Positions 53,121 to 63,503 are shown, counted from the first letter of the stretch. The stretch: 64,000 bases of DNA from Salinisphaera shabanensis E1L3A (GCF_000215955.2 NZ_AFNV02000005.1:62001-126000), one strand, 5' to 3'. Numbers and translations: made by a program. The notes: generated by a model not told the origin, from the sequence alone.

Positions 53121-53876
53121 GTTCCCCAACTTCGACTTCGCCTGATCAGCCACCGCTTTCGCGGCCGCCTCGGCCGCGTCGGCGTCGCCGAGGTAACGCG
53201 ACTCGATGACGTTGAGTTCGCCGTCGAGCGTGTACAGCTGCGGAATACCGGTCGGGATGTTCACGCCGGTGATCACATCGTCGGCGATGCCGTCGAGATA
53301 CTTCACCAGCGCGCGCAGGCTGTTGCCGTGCGCCGTGACCAGTACCGTTTCGCCCGCCTTCAGGCGCGGCGCGATCGCGTCGTGCCAGTACGGGAGCACC
53401 CGCTCAAGCGTGAGCGCGAGCGATTCGGTGCCGGGCAGTACGCGTGCGTCCAGATGCCGATAGCGCACGTCGTTGCGCGGATGGCCCGGATCGTCAGCGG
53501 CCATTTCCGGCGGCGGAATATCGTAGCTGCGGCGCCAGATATGCACCTGCTCCTCGCCGTGCTTGGCCGCGGTTTCGGCCTTGTCGAGGCCTTGCAGACC
53601 GCCGTAGTGGCGTTCATTCAAGCGCCAGTGGCGGACCACATCGACCCACGGCTGCTCCAGCTCTTCGAGCGCAAGCCACATCGTCTTGATCGCGCGCTGA
53701 AGCATCGACGTGAACACGATATCGAACCGAATACCTTCTTCGGCGAGCAGTCGACCGGCGGCACGCGCCTCGGCCCGGCCTTGGTCAGTGAGATCAACGT
53801 CGACCCAGCCGGTGAATCGATTTTCGAGGTTCCACTGGCTCTGGCCGTGGCGTAGCAGTACGAGCTTGCCGGGCAT
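53115..53876 (-). CDS. gpmA: 2,3-bisphosphoglycerate-dependent phosphoglycerate mutase
   Basis: The 253-residue protein begins [20 protein letters not shown], with the phospho-accepting histidine in RHG, and has [20 protein letters not shown] and [18 protein letters not shown]. It interconverts 3- and 2-phosphoglycerate. ATG 53876 gives the standard N-terminus; the in-frame start at 53909 adds 11 non-conserved residues. Confidence 0.95.
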   Translation of the reverse strand: MPGKLVLLRHGQSQWNLENRFTGWVDVDLTDQGRAEARAAGRLLAEEGIRFDIVFTSMLQRAIKTMWLALEELEQPWVDVVRHWRLNERHYGGLQGLDKAETAAKHGEEQVHIWRRSYDIPPPEMAADDPGHPRNDVRYRHLDARVLPGTESLALTLERVLPYWHDAIAPRLKAGETVLVTAHGNSLRALVKYLDGIADDVITGVNIPTGIPQLYTLDGELNVIESRYLGDADAAEAAAKAVADQAKSKLGNL

Positions 53877-53926
53877 CGTTTCTCCTTGTTCTGGTCGGCC
53901 GGCGCCCAACCGACGCCGGGGAACGA

Positions 53927-54337
53927 TCAGCTGCCCGGTTCGGCCCAGCTGATCCGAAGATCGTGTTGTATCCCGAATTCACGGGCGGCGTCGATATCCT
54001 TGCCCATATAGATATCGATCTTGTTGCTCCAACGGCTGTTCATTTTGTCGCGTACAACATAGACGCCGGGCATGCCTTCGATCTTAACGCGAGCGCCATG
54101 AGTCAGCCCTTGCCGGATCAAATCACGAGAGACAGCAATGGCGCGCATCCCTGGGCGCAGTTCATCGCCCCATGCAGCGATCGACGGCTTCTTGGCCGTT
54201 GTCTGCCAAGGCACGGAATTATACGCTGTAGCCGACACGCTCAGCTCTTTCCATTCGACCGATTCGGCCGCGGCTGTAGAGAGTGACGCGCACAACAGTA
54301 CGAGCACGCTTATCGTTGTTATGACAAAACGACGCAT
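53927..54337 (-). CDS. Exported 3D-domain protein
   Basis: The 136-residue protein has a signal peptide ([16 protein letters not shown]) and a double-psi barrel 3D domain ([20 protein letters not shown], then [20 protein letters not shown] and [17 protein letters not shown]). 3D domains occur in MltA-type lytic transglycosylases and Rpf/YuiC proteins and probably act on peptidoglycan. The classic DDTGG part is replaced by [10 protein letters not shown], so hydrolytic activity is uncertain. Confidence 0.82.
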   Translation of the reverse strand: MRRFVITTISVLVLLCASLSTAAAESVEWKELSVSATAYNSVPWQTTAKKPSIAAWGDELRPGMRAIAVSRDLIRQGLTHGARVKIEGMPGVYVVRDKMNSRWSNKIDIYMGKDIDAAREFGIQHDLRISWAEPGS

Positions 54338-54384
54338 GAAAACGTAGGCGACTAAATTAAGCCGCGCAGGATACACTGCCTAGC

Positions 54385-55263
54385 TTAACGTGGGCTGTCC
54401 GAGACGACTTTTTTCACGAACGCTGCAAAGTCATCAAGCTCGCTGCCGGTCGAACGCAACGGCGCCGCAAGCGGCGCGACCAGCCCAATATGACTGGTTT
54501 TGGGATAGATTTCCAATTCGACCGTTCCGCCCACATCATTCATGCGCGCGGCCATGTTTCGGCTGTTTTTCGGATACACCGTCGTGTCTGCCGCACCGTG
54601 CATGAGCAGCATCGGCGGCTCGTCGCCGTCGACGAACTCGATCGGCTGACTTTCAGGCCAGCTGCTGCGCGGCGCGAAAATCTCCTGCAGCACCGGGTCG
54701 CGTATCGGCAGGAAATCATACGGCCCGGCCATGCCGACAAAGCCGGCCAGGTCCGTGATCGATGAGCCAGCCGCGTTTAGATAACGCCCGTCCGTGGCGA
54801 GCATGGCCGCGATATGCGCGCCTGCCGAATGCCCTGACACGAACAGATGCGTTGGGTCGCCGCCATAGTCGACCGCATGATTTTGCGCCCAGGCAACGGC
54901 CCTGGCCCCATCTTCCACAAATCCGGGAAACGTGGTTTCCGGATAGAGACGGTAATCGGGCAATACGGCAATGAAGCCACGCGAAGCCAGGGCCTGCCCC
55001 ACAAAACGATAGCCGTTCTTGTCGCCGCTCTGCCAGCTGCCGCCATAGAAGAACACGACGACCGGCGCGCCAGCGGCGTGTTCGTTGGGCACATAGACAT
55101 CGAGCGTCTGGCGCTCGAGATCGCCATAGGCAATATCCGCATGCCGCTCGTAGCCCCAGCGCGGGGTCAGCGCATTGGCCCAGAACTGACCCGAACAGGC
55201 GGTGGCCAATAGCGAGATCGCACCCATCAGCAACGCACCAGCGGTCCGCGTACCACGCCTCAC
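54385..55263 (-). CDS. Alpha/beta hydrolase (esterase), lipoprotein
   Basis: The 292-residue protein has a lipobox ([11 protein letters not shown]) and a BD-FAE/carboxylesterase-like alpha/beta fold. The oxyanion segment is [20 protein letters not shown], the nucleophile elbow [12 protein letters not shown], and the late acid/His region [20 protein letters not shown] and [10 protein letters not shown]. It probably hydrolyses small esters in the periplasm. It overlaps the glutathione reductase stop by four bases, suggesting cotranslation, though the functional link is unclear. Confidence 0.87.
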   Translation of the reverse strand: MRRGTRTAGALLMGAISLLATACSGQFWANALTPRWGYERHADIAYGDLERQTLDVYVPNEHAAGAPVVVFFYGGSWQSGDKNGYRFVGQALASRGFIAVLPDYRLYPETTFPGFVEDGARAVAWAQNHAVDYGGDPTHLFVSGHSAGAHIAAMLATDGRYLNAAGSSITDLAGFVGMAGPYDFLPIRDPVLQEIFAPRSSWPESQPIEFVDGDEPPMLLMHGAADTTVYPKNSRNMAARMNDVGGTVELEIYPKTSHIGLVAPLAAPLRSTGSELDDFAAFVKKVVSDSPR

Positions 55264-56606
55264 GTCATGGTGACGAATTCTTCCGCACTAGTCGGATGAA
55301 TCGCCACGGTATCGTCGAAATCGGTCTTGGTCGCGCCCATTTTCACGGCGACCGCAAAGCCCTGCAGCATCTCGTCGGCGCCATCGCCAATCACATGCGC
55401 GCCGACGATTTTTTCGTCATCGCCCACGCATACGAGCTTCATATCGCTGGGGATCTTGTGTTCGAGCACGCCGTGATACAGCGCGACATAGTGGCTGGTG
55501 TAGATCTTCACCGCATCGTCGCCGTACTGCGCGCGGGCATCCGCTTCGGAAAGGCCGACACTGCCGATGGGCGGGTGCGTGAACACCACGGTCGGGATGT
55601 TGTGGTAATCGAGCTTGCGATCCGGCTGGCCGCCAAACAAACGGTCCGACAGCCGTCGGCCCGCGGCGATGGCGACCGGGGTGAGCTCGATCGCGCCGGT
55701 GACGTCGCCCAGCGCATGCACGCCGTCGATGGACGTGTCCTGCCATTCGTCCACGACGGTCGTGCCGTCGGACGCCAGCGCCACGCCTGAAGCCTCTATA
55801 TCGAGATTATCGGTATTCGGCAGCCGTCCGATCGCCCAGATGAGCTTATCGACGGTCACCGAACCGCCGTCTTCGAAGTCGACCCGGATCTGCTCGCCGG
55901 CTTCGCTGAGCTCGGCGGCACTGCGATGCATCTGTACATCGATACCGGCGTCTTTCATGCGTTCGATGAGCGTATTGCCCAGCATCGAATCGAACTCCTT
56001 GATGACATGGTCCTTTCGCAGCAGCAGCTTGACCTCGCTGCCGAGCGCATTGAGCACGCCCGCAAGTTCCACCGCGATATAACCGCTGCCCACGATCGCC
56101 ACGCTGTCCGGGCGTTCGCGCCAGGTAAAGAAGCCGTCCGAGTCGGTGCCCAGGGCCGCGCCGGGGATATCCGGCCAGTGCGGCTTGCCGCCGGTGGCAA
56201 TCACCACATGTTCGGCTTCGAGCTCGCGCTCGCCGACGGCAATCCGGCGCTCGCCGACAAAACGCGCATCGCCGGCAATGAACTCGACCTCGTCCTTGTC
56301 GAGATTGCGCGCGTAAATGCCGTTGAGACGCTGGATATAGGTTTCGCGGTTATCGACGAGTTTGGCCCAGTCGTGCTCGGGCACGCCGGTGGCGAAGCCA
56401 TAGTGCGTCGCATCGCGCGCGTGCTGGGCGAATTCCGCCGCATGCCACATAACCTTCTTCGGCACACAGCCCACGTTTACGCAGGTGCCGCCGAGCCGGC
56501 CGCGCTCGATCAACGCCACTTTCTTGCCATAACTGGCCGCCCGGCGCGCGGTCGCCATGCCGCCGCTGCCACCGCCGATTACGACCAGATCGAAATGTTC
56601 ACTCAT
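55260..56606 (-). CDS. gor: Glutathione-disulfide reductase
   Basis: The 448-residue flavoprotein has the FAD motif [17 protein letters not shown], the redox-active disulfide in [13 protein letters not shown], the NADPH fold [19 protein letters not shown], and the C-terminal [11 protein letters not shown] with the catalytic His. It keeps glutathione reduced in the cytoplasm. It is divergent from prlC, with about 150 bp between starts. Confidence 0.95.
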   Translation of the reverse strand: MSEHFDLVVIGGGSGGMATARRAASYGKKVALIERGRLGGTCVNVGCVPKKVMWHAAEFAQHARDATHYGFATGVPEHDWAKLVDNRETYIQRLNGIYARNLDKDEVEFIAGDARFVGERRIAVGERELEAEHVVIATGGKPHWPDIPGAALGTDSDGFFTWRERPDSVAIVGSGYIAVELAGVLNALGSEVKLLLRKDHVIKEFDSMLGNTLIERMKDAGIDVQMHRSAAELSEAGEQIRVDFEDGGSVTVDKLIWAIGRLPNTDNLDIEASGVALASDGTTVVDEWQDTSIDGVHALGDVTGAIELTPVAIAAGRRLSDRLFGGQPDRKLDYHNIPTVVFTHPPIGSVGLSEADARAQYGDDAVKIYTSHYVALYHGVLEHKIPSDMKLVCVGDDEKIVGAHVIGDGADEMLQGFAVAVKMGATKTDFDDTVAIHPTSAEEFVTMT

Positions 56607-56754
56607 AATCGTTCGCTCACCATATGATGGTGCCCATTGTATTCACCGCAACGCGGTACGTCGTCGCACGCTCTTGATCGCGCGACGGCGGACCGCACAT
56701 TCGCTGCTACTGACGGCGCCGCAGCGCCCGCTTCGTTTTCCATACGAGATGATC

Positions 56755-58827
56755 ATGACCGATACGCAAATCAACCCGCTGGTGGCCATGCTCGACGGCG
56801 GCCAGCTACCGGATTTCGACTCCATCAAGCCCGAACATGCCGAGCCCGCCGTTGAACAGATGATTGCCGACGCCCGGCGCGCGGTGGATCGCGCCATCGC
56901 CGAAAGCGTCGACCCGAGCTGGAACAATCTCGTCGCGCCGCTGGACGCAGCCGAGGATCGCATCGGCCGTGCCTTCTCGCCGGTATCGCATCTGCATTCG
57001 GTGATGGATTCACCGGCATGGCGCGAGGCCTATCAGGCCTGCCTGCCCAAGCTCACCGCCTTCTCTTCCGAACTGGGCCAGAACACGGCCCTGTTCGAAG
57101 CAGTGCAGCGCCTGCGCGAGTCCGACGAGTTCGACACCCTCGACGCCGCCCAGCAGCGCGTCGTCACCGACATGCTGCGCGATTTCCGTCTTTCCGGTGT
57201 GGCACTAGACGACGAGAAAAAGAAGCGCTATGCCGAGATCGCCCAGCGTCTGAGCGAACTATCGACCACCTTCCAGCAGAACGTGCTCGATGCCACCCAG
57301 GCCTGGCGCAAGCACCTCACCGACGAAGCACGGCTGAGCGGCCTGCCCGACTCGGCGCGCTCGCTGCTGGCCCAGAACGCGGCCAACAAGGAGCTCGACG
57401 GCTGGCTGGTCACCCTCGATGCGCCAAGCTTCATCGCCATCATGACCCATGCCGACGATCGCGCGCTGCGCGCCGAAGTCTACGAGGCATTCTCCAGCCG
57501 TGCGTCGGAAGTCGGCCCCAATGCCGACGAATTCGATAACAGCGCGATCATGGACGAGATTCTGGCATTGCGGCACGAGGCCGCAGGCCTGCTCGGCTTC
57601 GACAACTATGCCGAGAAATCGCTGGCCACCAAGATGGCCGAAACGCCGGACGAGATCGAAGCCTTCCTGCTCGATCTGGCCGCACGCAGCCGCGGCCCGG
57701 CGGAAGCCGAGCTGGCCGAGCTCAAGGCGCTCGCCGCCGATGACGGCATCGAGGACTTTGCTGCCTGGGACGTCGGCTACTACGGCGAAAAACTCAAGGA
57801 ACAGCGCTACGATTATTCCGCCGAGGACCTGCGCCCCTATTTCCAGGCGCCGAAGGTGATCGACGGCCTGTTCAAGGTCGTGGAAAAGCTCTACGGCATT
57901 CGGATCGCCGCGCTTGAGGGCGTGTCCACCTGGCATGAGGACGTCACCGTCTATGAAATTCGCGATGAGGCCGACGAGCGCCGTGGCGTGTTCTATCTCG
58001 ACCCCTATGCCCGCGAAGGCAAGCGCGGCGGTGCCTGGATGGACGGCTTCCAGAGCCGGCGGGCCGGCGACGAGGGCCTGCAGCTGCCGGTCGCGTTTCT
58101 GACCTGCAACTTCTCGCCGCCCATCGGTGGCGAACCGGCGCTGCTCACCCACGACGAGGTCACCACGCTGTTCCACGAATTCGGTCACGGCCTGCACCAC
58201 ATGCTCACGCGTGTGGACTACGGCCCGATTTCCGGTATCGCCGGCGTGGAATGGGACGCGGTCGAGCTCCCCAGCCAGTTCATGGAAAACTGGTGCTGGG
58301 AGCGCGAATCTCTGGATCTGTTCGCTGCCCACTACGAGACCGGCGAGGCCCTGCCGCAGGACCTGTTCGACAAGCTCTATGCCTCGCGCAACCACATGGC
58401 CGGCTGGCAGATGCTGCGTCAGGTGGAAATCTCCTTGTTCGATCTGCGCCTGCATCGGGACTACGACGCCAACACCGCCAGCCAGGTGATGGATACCCTG
58501 TCCAAAGTGCGTGCCGAAGTGGCCGTGCTCACGCCGCCGGCGGTCAACCGCTTTCCGCACAGTTTCCAGCACGTATTCGCAGGCGGCTATGCAGCCGGCT
58601 ACTACAGCTACAAATGGGCCGAAGTGCTTTCGGCGGACGCCTTTGCCGCCTTCGAAGAAACCGACCTGTTCGATGCCGACACCGGCCAGCGGTTTCTCAC
58701 CGAAGTGCTCGAGCGCGGCGGCACCCGCGATGCGATGGACAACTTCGTGGCTTTTCGCGGCCGCGAACCGTCGATCGATGCGCTGCTGCGCCACAGCGGG
58801 CTCGACGGCAACGAGCGTGCCGCCTAG
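56755..58827 (+). CDS. prlC: Oligopeptidase A (M3 metallopeptidase)
   Basis: The 690-residue protein is a full-length M3 peptidase with HEFGHGLHH in TTLFHEFGHGLHHMLTRVDY and the downstream zinc ligand Glu in ELPSQFMENWCWE. It degrades short peptides, including signal peptide fragments, in the cytoplasm. The frame is open back to 56557, inside the divergent gor gene; ATG 56755, 6 bases after ACGAG, matches the family start (TQINPLVAM). Confidence 0.94.
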   Translation: MTDTQINPLVAMLDGGQLPDFDSIKPEHAEPAVEQMIADARRAVDRAIAESVDPSWNNLVAPLDAAEDRIGRAFSPVSHLHSVMDSPAWREAYQACLPKLTAFSSELGQNTALFEAVQRLRESDEFDTLDAAQQRVVTDMLRDFRLSGVALDDEKKKRYAEIAQRLSELSTTFQQNVLDATQAWRKHLTDEARLSGLPDSARSLLAQNAANKELDGWLVTLDAPSFIAIMTHADDRALRAEVYEAFSSRASEVGPNADEFDNSAIMDEILALRHEAAGLLGFDNYAEKSLATKMAETPDEIEAFLLDLAARSRGPAEAELAELKALAADDGIEDFAAWDVGYYGEKLKEQRYDYSAEDLRPYFQAPKVIDGLFKVVEKLYGIRIAALEGVSTWHEDVTVYEIRDEADERRGVFYLDPYAREGKRGGAWMDGFQSRRAGDEGLQLPVAFLTCNFSPPIGGEPALLTHDEVTTLFHEFGHGLHHMLTRVDYGPISGIAGVEWDAVELPSQFMENWCWERESLDLFAAHYETGEALPQDLFDKLYASRNHMAGWQMLRQVEISLFDLRLHRDYDANTASQVMDTLSKVRAEVAVLTPPAVNRFPHSFQHVFAGGYAAGYYSYKWAEVLSADAFAAFEETDLFDADTGQRFLTEVLERGGTRDAMDNFVAFRGREPSIDALLRHSGLDGNERAA

Positions 58828-58839
58828 CGCGGCTCCGGA

Positions 58840-59310
58840 TCAGGCCTTGGCCGACAGCTGCGCGTTAAAACGAGCGCGCAGCTGTTCCACCCGTTTTCGA
58901 TTGACGCTGAAATCGTAGTAGCCCAGACGCGAGGACGATTTCACATCGATGATTTCGGCCTCCGGTCGCACGATAAACGTCACGTCATCGACAAAACCCA
59001 GCGTGCTGCGAAAGGTGGCATGGATGAAACGCTCTTCAGCGCGCTCTACGGTCGCGCCCTCGCTGGCGGCAAGGATATCCAACAGGGTCTGGCGGGCAGC
59101 CGCGGCCGTCGCCTGCTTGTAGGCAAACGGCGCGACGTATTTCGATCCGCCCTTGTCGGCCTGGGAAGACACGCAATGGGGCGCGCTCGAACAAGGCGTG
59201 AATTCGTCCGCCGAACGGGTGAACTGCTTGGGCGGCGGACTCGCACAGCCGATCACGCCCGAGGTCATTACAATAGCGGCCGCAAACGGCTTGGATAGAA
59301 GTCGACGCAC
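58840..59310 (-). CDS. DUF1499 family lipoprotein
   Basis: The ~156-residue protein has a short signal with lipobox IGCAS and the DUF1499 pattern CSSAPHCVSSQADKGGSKYV, then DILAASEGATVERAEERFIH and SSRLGYYDFSVNRKRVEQLR. DUF1499 proteins are common envelope proteins without known function. GTG 59310 is preferred because it starts directly at the basic end of the signal peptide; other in-frame starts exist up to 59376. Confidence 0.85.
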   Translation of the reverse strand: MRRLLSKPFAAAIVMTSGVIGCASPPPKQFTRSADEFTPCSSAPHCVSSQADKGGSKYVAPFAYKQATAAAARQTLLDILAASEGATVERAEERFIHATFRSTLGFVDDVTFIVRPEAEIIDVKSSSRLGYYDFSVNRKRVEQLRARFNAQLSAKA

Positions 59311-59390
59311 GGTGTGATCCGCGAGGGCAAAAGCGAGCCCAGGTATATCGCGCCCACCGCGTCGTACGCAACGCAAAGGAACTCTGTCTC

Positions 59391-60164
59391 ATGCAGATCG
59401 CCACCTGGAACGTCAATTCGCTCAACGTGCGCCTGGAGCATGTCCTCGCCTGGCTGGAAAAGCACCCGGTCGATGCGCTCGCGCTGCAGGAAACCAAGCT
59501 CACCGACGACAAGTTCCCGCGCGACGCCATCCGTGAGGCCGGCTACGAAACCGTATTCACCGGCCAGAAAACCTACAACGGCGTCGCCCTGCTCACGAAA
59601 ACGCCGGCCGAAGACATCGCTTATGCGCTGCCCGGCTTCGAGGACGACCATAAGCGCGTGATCGCCGCGACCGTCAACGGCGTACGCGTGATCGGCGTGT
59701 ATTGCCCCAACGGCCAGGCGCTGGATTCGCCCAAGTTTGAATACAAACTGGCCTGGTTCGAAGCGCTGGCCAGCTGGCTGAATACCGAACTGCAGAACCA
59801 CGACAAGCTGGTGCTCACCGGCGATTTCAATATCGCCCCGCGCCCGGAAGACACCTACGACCCGGAAAGATGGGAAGGTCGCATTCTGTGCTCGCCGCCC
59901 GAGCGCGCGGCCTTGCAGACCCTGCTCGACGCCGGGCTTGCGGACTGCTGGCGGCTGTTCGACGAGCGTGAAGGCCGCCACCGTTTCACCTGGTGGGACT
60001 ATCGCAACGGCGGCTGGGCCCGAAACGCCGGCCTGCGTATCGACCACGTGCTCGCCACGCCGGCGCTGGTGGACGTCTGTCGCGAGTGCAAGGCCCATGT
60101 CGGCGAGCGCGGGCGCAAGCGCCCGTCGGATCACGTACCGGTGGTTGCTGAGTTCGACGTCTAG
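59391..60164 (+). CDS. xthA: Exodeoxyribonuclease III
   Basis: The 257-residue protein has all ExoIII/APE motifs: MQIATWNVNSLNVRLEHVLA, LALQETKL with the metal-binding Glu, VLTGDFNIAPRPED, and the C-terminal PSDHVPVVAEF. It cleaves abasic sites and has 3'-5' exonuclease activity in base-excision repair. It is convergent with the carrier gene that ends 1 bp away. Confidence 0.96.
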   Translation: MQIATWNVNSLNVRLEHVLAWLEKHPVDALALQETKLTDDKFPRDAIREAGYETVFTGQKTYNGVALLTKTPAEDIAYALPGFEDDHKRVIAATVNGVRVIGVYCPNGQALDSPKFEYKLAWFEALASWLNTELQNHDKLVLTGDFNIAPRPEDTYDPERWEGRILCSPPERAALQTLLDAGLADCWRLFDEREGRHRFTWWDYRNGGWARNAGLRIDHVLATPALVDVCRECKAHVGERGRKRPSDHVPVVAEFDV

Positions 60165-60165
60165 A

Positions 60166-61035
60166 CTAGTCAGGTGCGCGCTGAGTGATACGGCCGACAC
60201 CGATAAGCCCCAGCCCGAACAAAAACATCAGCACGCCGTACACGGCCGACGGCACCGACATCTCGCTGGAATCCAGCAACGTGAGGGTGACGAGCAGGCC
60301 AAGCGTGGCGTTCTTGATGCCGAGTTCGATCGCGACGGTGAGCGCATCCCGCGACGGCAGACCGGTAAGCCGACCGCCGAGAAACCCCAGGGCGATCCCG
60401 GCGATATTGAGCGCGGCCGCGGCCGCGCCGGCCGTTTGCAGCAGGGTCCAGAACTCGTCGCGTACCTGCATCACGATCGCCGCGATGAGTGCGGCCAGCA
60501 CGAGCATGCCGAACAGGCTGACCAGACTCTCCGAGCGTTTCGCAAAACCCGGAGCAATACGGCGTATGCCCATGCCCAGCGATACGGGAATCAGGATGAT
60601 GACCACCAGCGTGGCGATCGTGCGCAGCACCGGCAGCGAGATGCGCTCGCTGGTATCCATATAGAGCTGCATCGCCAGATTCGTGAACAGCGGCAGCGTG
60701 AGGATAGTCACCAGACTTGCCAGTACCGTCAGCACGATCGAGAGCGCGACATTGCCACGGGCGAGAAACGTGAACAGGTTGGACGTGGTGCCACCCGGAC
60801 AGGCGGCAATGATTACGAGCCCCACGGCAATGGGGCCGGGCAAACCCAGAAGCATCGCGATCGCAAAAGCCGCGACCGGCAGCAAAAGAATCTGGGCGAT
60901 GGCGCCTATGATCGTCGCCCGAGGATAGATCACCACATTGCGAAAATCGCGCGGTGCGAGCGTCAGCCCCATCCCGAGCATGATGATGAACAACGAAACC
61001 GGCAAACCGATCTGAATCAGTGGGCCCTGTTCCAT
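60166..61035 (-). CDS. Bile acid:sodium symporter family transporter
   Basis: The 289-residue membrane protein has about nine or ten helices and the family segment LVIIAACPGGTTSNLFTFLA (conserved substrate and Na-binding region) and ALNIAGIALGFLGGRLTGL. Bacterial members carry organic anions such as pantoate, keto-acids or bile acids with sodium. The substrate is not predictable. It stands alone. Confidence 0.9.
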   Translation of the reverse strand: MEQGPLIQIGLPVSLFIIMLGMGLTLAPRDFRNVVIYPRATIIGAIAQILLLPVAAFAIAMLLGLPGPIAVGLVIIAACPGGTTSNLFTFLARGNVALSIVLTVLASLVTILTLPLFTNLAMQLYMDTSERISLPVLRTIATLVVIILIPVSLGMGIRRIAPGFAKRSESLVSLFGMLVLAALIAAIVMQVRDEFWTLLQTAGAAAAALNIAGIALGFLGGRLTGLPSRDALTVAIELGIKNATLGLLVTLTLLDSSEMSVPSAVYGVLMFLFGLGLIGVGRITQRAPD

Positions 61036-61151
61036 GCGCGCGCTCCCCGTTTTTGGCGCCGGTTGTCGTTGACGCCTGGTTATTATTATTCGAGGATCGC
61101 CGCCGGCGACCCGCTACGCAGAATATGTCCCGTATCGACTTTTCGGGCAAA

Positions 61152-61177
61152 CAAAAACGGCGCCTCGCGGGCGCCGT
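61152..61177 (-). terminator. Rho-independent terminator of the Gfo/Idh/MocA gene
   Basis: ACGGCGCC (61157-61164) / GGCGCCGT (61170-61177) with a 5-base loop; on the minus strand it is followed by TTTTTGTTT. It lies about 27 bp after the stop codon. Confidence 0.87.
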
Positions 61178-61203
61178 CGTTGAGCAGCGAGCGTCAGCTA
61201 TGG

Positions 61204-62157
61204 CTAGTAGCGGCTGGACTCCTGGACCGCTGCATTGATGCGCTCGAGCGTTTCCACCACCGCCAGCGCGCTTTCGCCGTCGGAGCGGGCGGGTTCGCGG
61301 TCGACGATACGATCGAGGAAATGCTGCAGTTCGAGTTTGAGCGGCTGGCCGTCGCCGCGGTGGACGACCTCACTGCCTTCGTCGTGGTTCTGCAATTCGG
61401 CATCAATCCAGCGACGGTGCAGGGTCACCGTCTGGGCGACTTCGTCATAGACGAGCATGCCGCGCGAGCCACGCAGGATCGTGCGGCGATCGGTCTCTGG
61501 CCACAGCCAGGACGTATGGATATTGCCGCGCACACCGTTGCCGAATTCCAGATGCACGTGCACTTCATCTTCCACGCCGAGGCCGAGCATGCGATGGCCG
61601 GTACCGCGCACCCGCTCGGGCGCCTCGCCCACCAGATAAAGCATGACTGCCATGTCATGAACGCCGATATCCCAGATCACGTTCTCGGCACTGCGCGCCC
61701 GACCGAGATTGAGCCGTTCGTGGCGAATCGAGAACAGCTCTCCGATCTCGCCGGACGCCACGTAATCGCGTATCCAGGCGATCGCCGGCTGATAGATCAA
61801 CAGATGGCCGACCATGAGAATCGCGTTATTGTGCCGGGCGGCATCCACCAGCTGACGGGCTTCGCCCGAGCTGTGCGTAAGCGGTTTTTCGACGAACACG
61901 TCCTTGCCGGCTTCGATGGCCGCCATGGCGATCTCGAAGTGCGACGGCGTAGGTGTGGCGATGGTCACCGCATCGCAGTCGGCGGATTCCAGGGCAGCAC
62001 GCCAGTCCTCGAACAGCGACACGCCCGGATACTGTTCGCCGTAGCCGTTCAGCCGTTCCGTGTTGCCTTCCGCGATCCCGGCCAACACGCCGAGTTCGTC
62101 GAGATTGCGGATAATGTTCTTGCCCCAGGCGCCGGCCCCAATCGCCACTACTCGCAT
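61204..62157 (-). CDS. Gfo/Idh/MocA family dehydrogenase (sugar-nucleotide oxidoreductase-like)
   Basis: The 317-residue protein has the NAD(P) fold VVAIGAGAWGKNIIRNLDEL and the diagnostic EKPL (GKDVFVEKPLTHSSGEA). The segment VIWDIGVHDMAVMLYLVGE carries the catalytic-type His. It resembles WlbA/BplA UDP-N-acetylglucosaminuronate 3-dehydrogenases. No polysaccharide genes surround it, so the substrate remains open. ATG 62157 gives the conserved N-terminus. Confidence 0.88.
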   Translation of the reverse strand: MRVVAIGAGAWGKNIIRNLDELGVLAGIAEGNTERLNGYGEQYPGVSLFEDWRAALESADCDAVTIATPTPSHFEIAMAAIEAGKDVFVEKPLTHSSGEARQLVDAARHNNAILMVGHLLIYQPAIAWIRDYVASGEIGELFSIRHERLNLGRARSAENVIWDIGVHDMAVMLYLVGEAPERVRGTGHRMLGLGVEDEVHVHLEFGNGVRGNIHTSWLWPETDRRTILRGSRGMLVYDEVAQTVTLHRRWIDAELQNHDEGSEVVHRGDGQPLKLELQHFLDRIVDREPARSDGESALAVVETLERINAAVQESSRY

Positions 62158-62388
62158 ACGTCGTCGTCCTGTCACCGGTTCGTAACGCGCCGTAGTGTAC
62201 GCGCTTGTTTTGCTGCAAGCCCGATCCGCACGCGCCAGGGCCGATGCGCGCCCGGCCAGACTGCGCGAATCGCGAGCTCAGCGTGGGTTGCCAACACCTC
62301 TGCCCGATATTTCCCCGCGCACCGCCAGGCCTTGGCCGCATTGGTCCTGCGCGCAATAACACGCACAAACTCCGTACCCGGGTCCACG

Positions 62389-62418
62389 TTGTGCAGCTAC
62401 CGCGTACATGCCTATATT
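62389..62418 (+). promoter_or_regulatory. Candidate promoter of the DUF411 gene
   Basis: TTGTGC (62389-62394) and TATATT (62413-62418) are spaced by 18 bases, 49 bp before the ATG. The rest of the 309-bp interval 62158-62466 shows no gene or clear structure. Confidence 0.35.
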
Positions 62419-62466
62419 CGGTCGACCCTCTGCCGCGTTCAGCCCTCTATCTGTCGGAGCATCACC

Positions 62467-62907
62467 ATGACCGCCTCTCGCTTTCGCTCGCTATCGCGAT
62501 TTGCTGCCACCCTGCTGCTATGGGCGCTCGCCAGCGCGGCGATCGCCGCGCCAGTGAGCGCGACACTGTATCGCGATGCAAGCTGCGGCTGCTGTCACAA
62601 ATACGTCGATCATCTGCGGGTCGCTGGCTTCGACGTCACCGTCGCCGATATGGGCAATCGCGCCGAGCGGTTTGGCGCCGCGGGCGTACCGCCCGAGCTG
62701 AGTTCCTGCCACATGATGCGTATCGGCGGTTATACCGTCGTAGGGCATGTGCCACTCGAAATCGTTGCAAGACTGCTGCGAGAACAACCCGATATCGACG
62801 GCATCGCGCTGCCCGGCATGCCCATCGGCACCCCCGGTATGCCCGGCGAGAAAACACAGACGTTCGTCGTGCGTACGTTGCAAGGCGATGTCTATGCGCG
62901 GCTTTAG
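62467..62907 (+). CDS. DUF411 periplasmic metal-binding protein
   Basis: The 146-residue exported protein has a signal peptide (LLLWALASAAIAAPVS) and the DUF411 core SATLYRDASCGCCHKYVDHL, then ELSSCHMMRIGGYTVVGHVP and IDGIALPGMPIGTPGMPG. The CGCC and CH/MM residues are likely copper (or related soft metal) ligands. DUF411 genes commonly sit in copper resistance clusters, consistent with the merR-P-type ATPase unit next door. A CGGAG ribosome site lies 7 bases upstream. Confidence 0.9.
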   Translation: MTASRFRSLSRFAATLLLWALASAAIAAPVSATLYRDASCGCCHKYVDHLRVAGFDVTVADMGNRAERFGAAGVPPELSSCHMMRIGGYTVVGHVPLEIVARLLREQPDIDGIALPGMPIGTPGMPGEKTQTFVVRTLQGDVYARL

Positions 62908-63051
62908 CCTCGTTTGATCTGACGCGCGCAGGGCCGCTGATTCGGCCGACCCATGGCCTCAAAACTGAGCCAACCCTGCGCCGTTTACCTTGTAGATAGA
63001 TACGCTCGACATTCCTGGGCACCTGCGCTCGATGACGGCAGCCGTCGCCGC

Positions 63052-63082
63052 TTGACACCGTAGTCGAGTACGGACTTAACCT
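63052..63082 (+). promoter_or_regulatory. MerR-type promoter/operator upstream of merR
   Basis: The -35 TTGACA (63052-63057) and -10 TAACCT (63077-63082) are separated by 19 bp, the over-long spacer of MerR-controlled promoters. Between them is the dyad CCGTA-N6-TACGG (63058-63073), very close to the mercury operator of Tn501/Tn21. Transcription would start near 63089, past the ATG at 63084, which favours ATG 63108 for the regulator. Confidence 0.85.
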
Positions 63083-63107
63083 CATGCCATATCCACCGGA
63101 TGTCGAT

Positions 63108-63503
63108 ATGGCTTACTCCATCGGACAACTCGCCCGCGCTGCCGATACCGGCGTGGAAACCATTCGCTACTACGAACGGCGCGGCCTGATGCCGGAACCA
63201 CCGCGCGCGGCCAGCGGCTATCGACGCTATCCGGACGATGCCGCGCAGCGACTGCATTTCATTCGGCGCGCCAAACGCCTGGGCTTCACGCTCGATGAAA
63301 TATCGGCCTTGCTGCAACTGCAGGCCGGCGGCCAGCGCGCGGACATCAAGGCGATTGCCGAAGCCAAGCTCGAAGAAATCGAAACCCGCCTGGACGATCT
63401 GCAGCGCATGCGCGCCACGCTTCAAGACATGACTCAGCGCTGCTCGGGCCACGGTCCGGTCGAGGGCTGCCCCATCATCGAAACGTTGAACGATAATGAC
63501 TGA
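63108..63503 (+). CDS. MerR family metal-responsive regulator
   Basis: The 131-residue protein has the MerR helix-turn-helix (AYSIGQLARAADTGVETIRY, then RRGLMPEPPRAASGYRRYP), a coiled-coil dimer helix and the metal loop CSGHGPVEGCP. It keeps two of the three mercury-binding cysteines of MerR (Cys117 and Cys126 equivalents), but the one at the start of the dimer helix (Cys82 equivalent) is missing (GGQRADI), so it is not a standard mercury sensor. The target is probably the P-type ATPase it overlaps by eight bases. Confidence 0.92.
   Translation: MAYSIGQLARAADTGVETIRYYERRGLMPEPPRAASGYRRYPDDAAQRLHFIRRAKRLGFTLDEISALLQLQAGGQRADIKAIAEAKLEEIETRLDDLQRMRATLQDMTQRCSGHGPVEGCPIIETLNDND

Noticed and set aside
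57259-58794. Long open frame (511 codons) opposite prlC
   Set aside because: Shadow of the complete oligopeptidase A gene.
59938-62907. A 989-codon open frame on the plus strand
   Set aside because: It runs opposite the symporter and Gfo/Idh/MocA genes and only its last 146 codons, from ATG 62467, are a real gene (DUF411).
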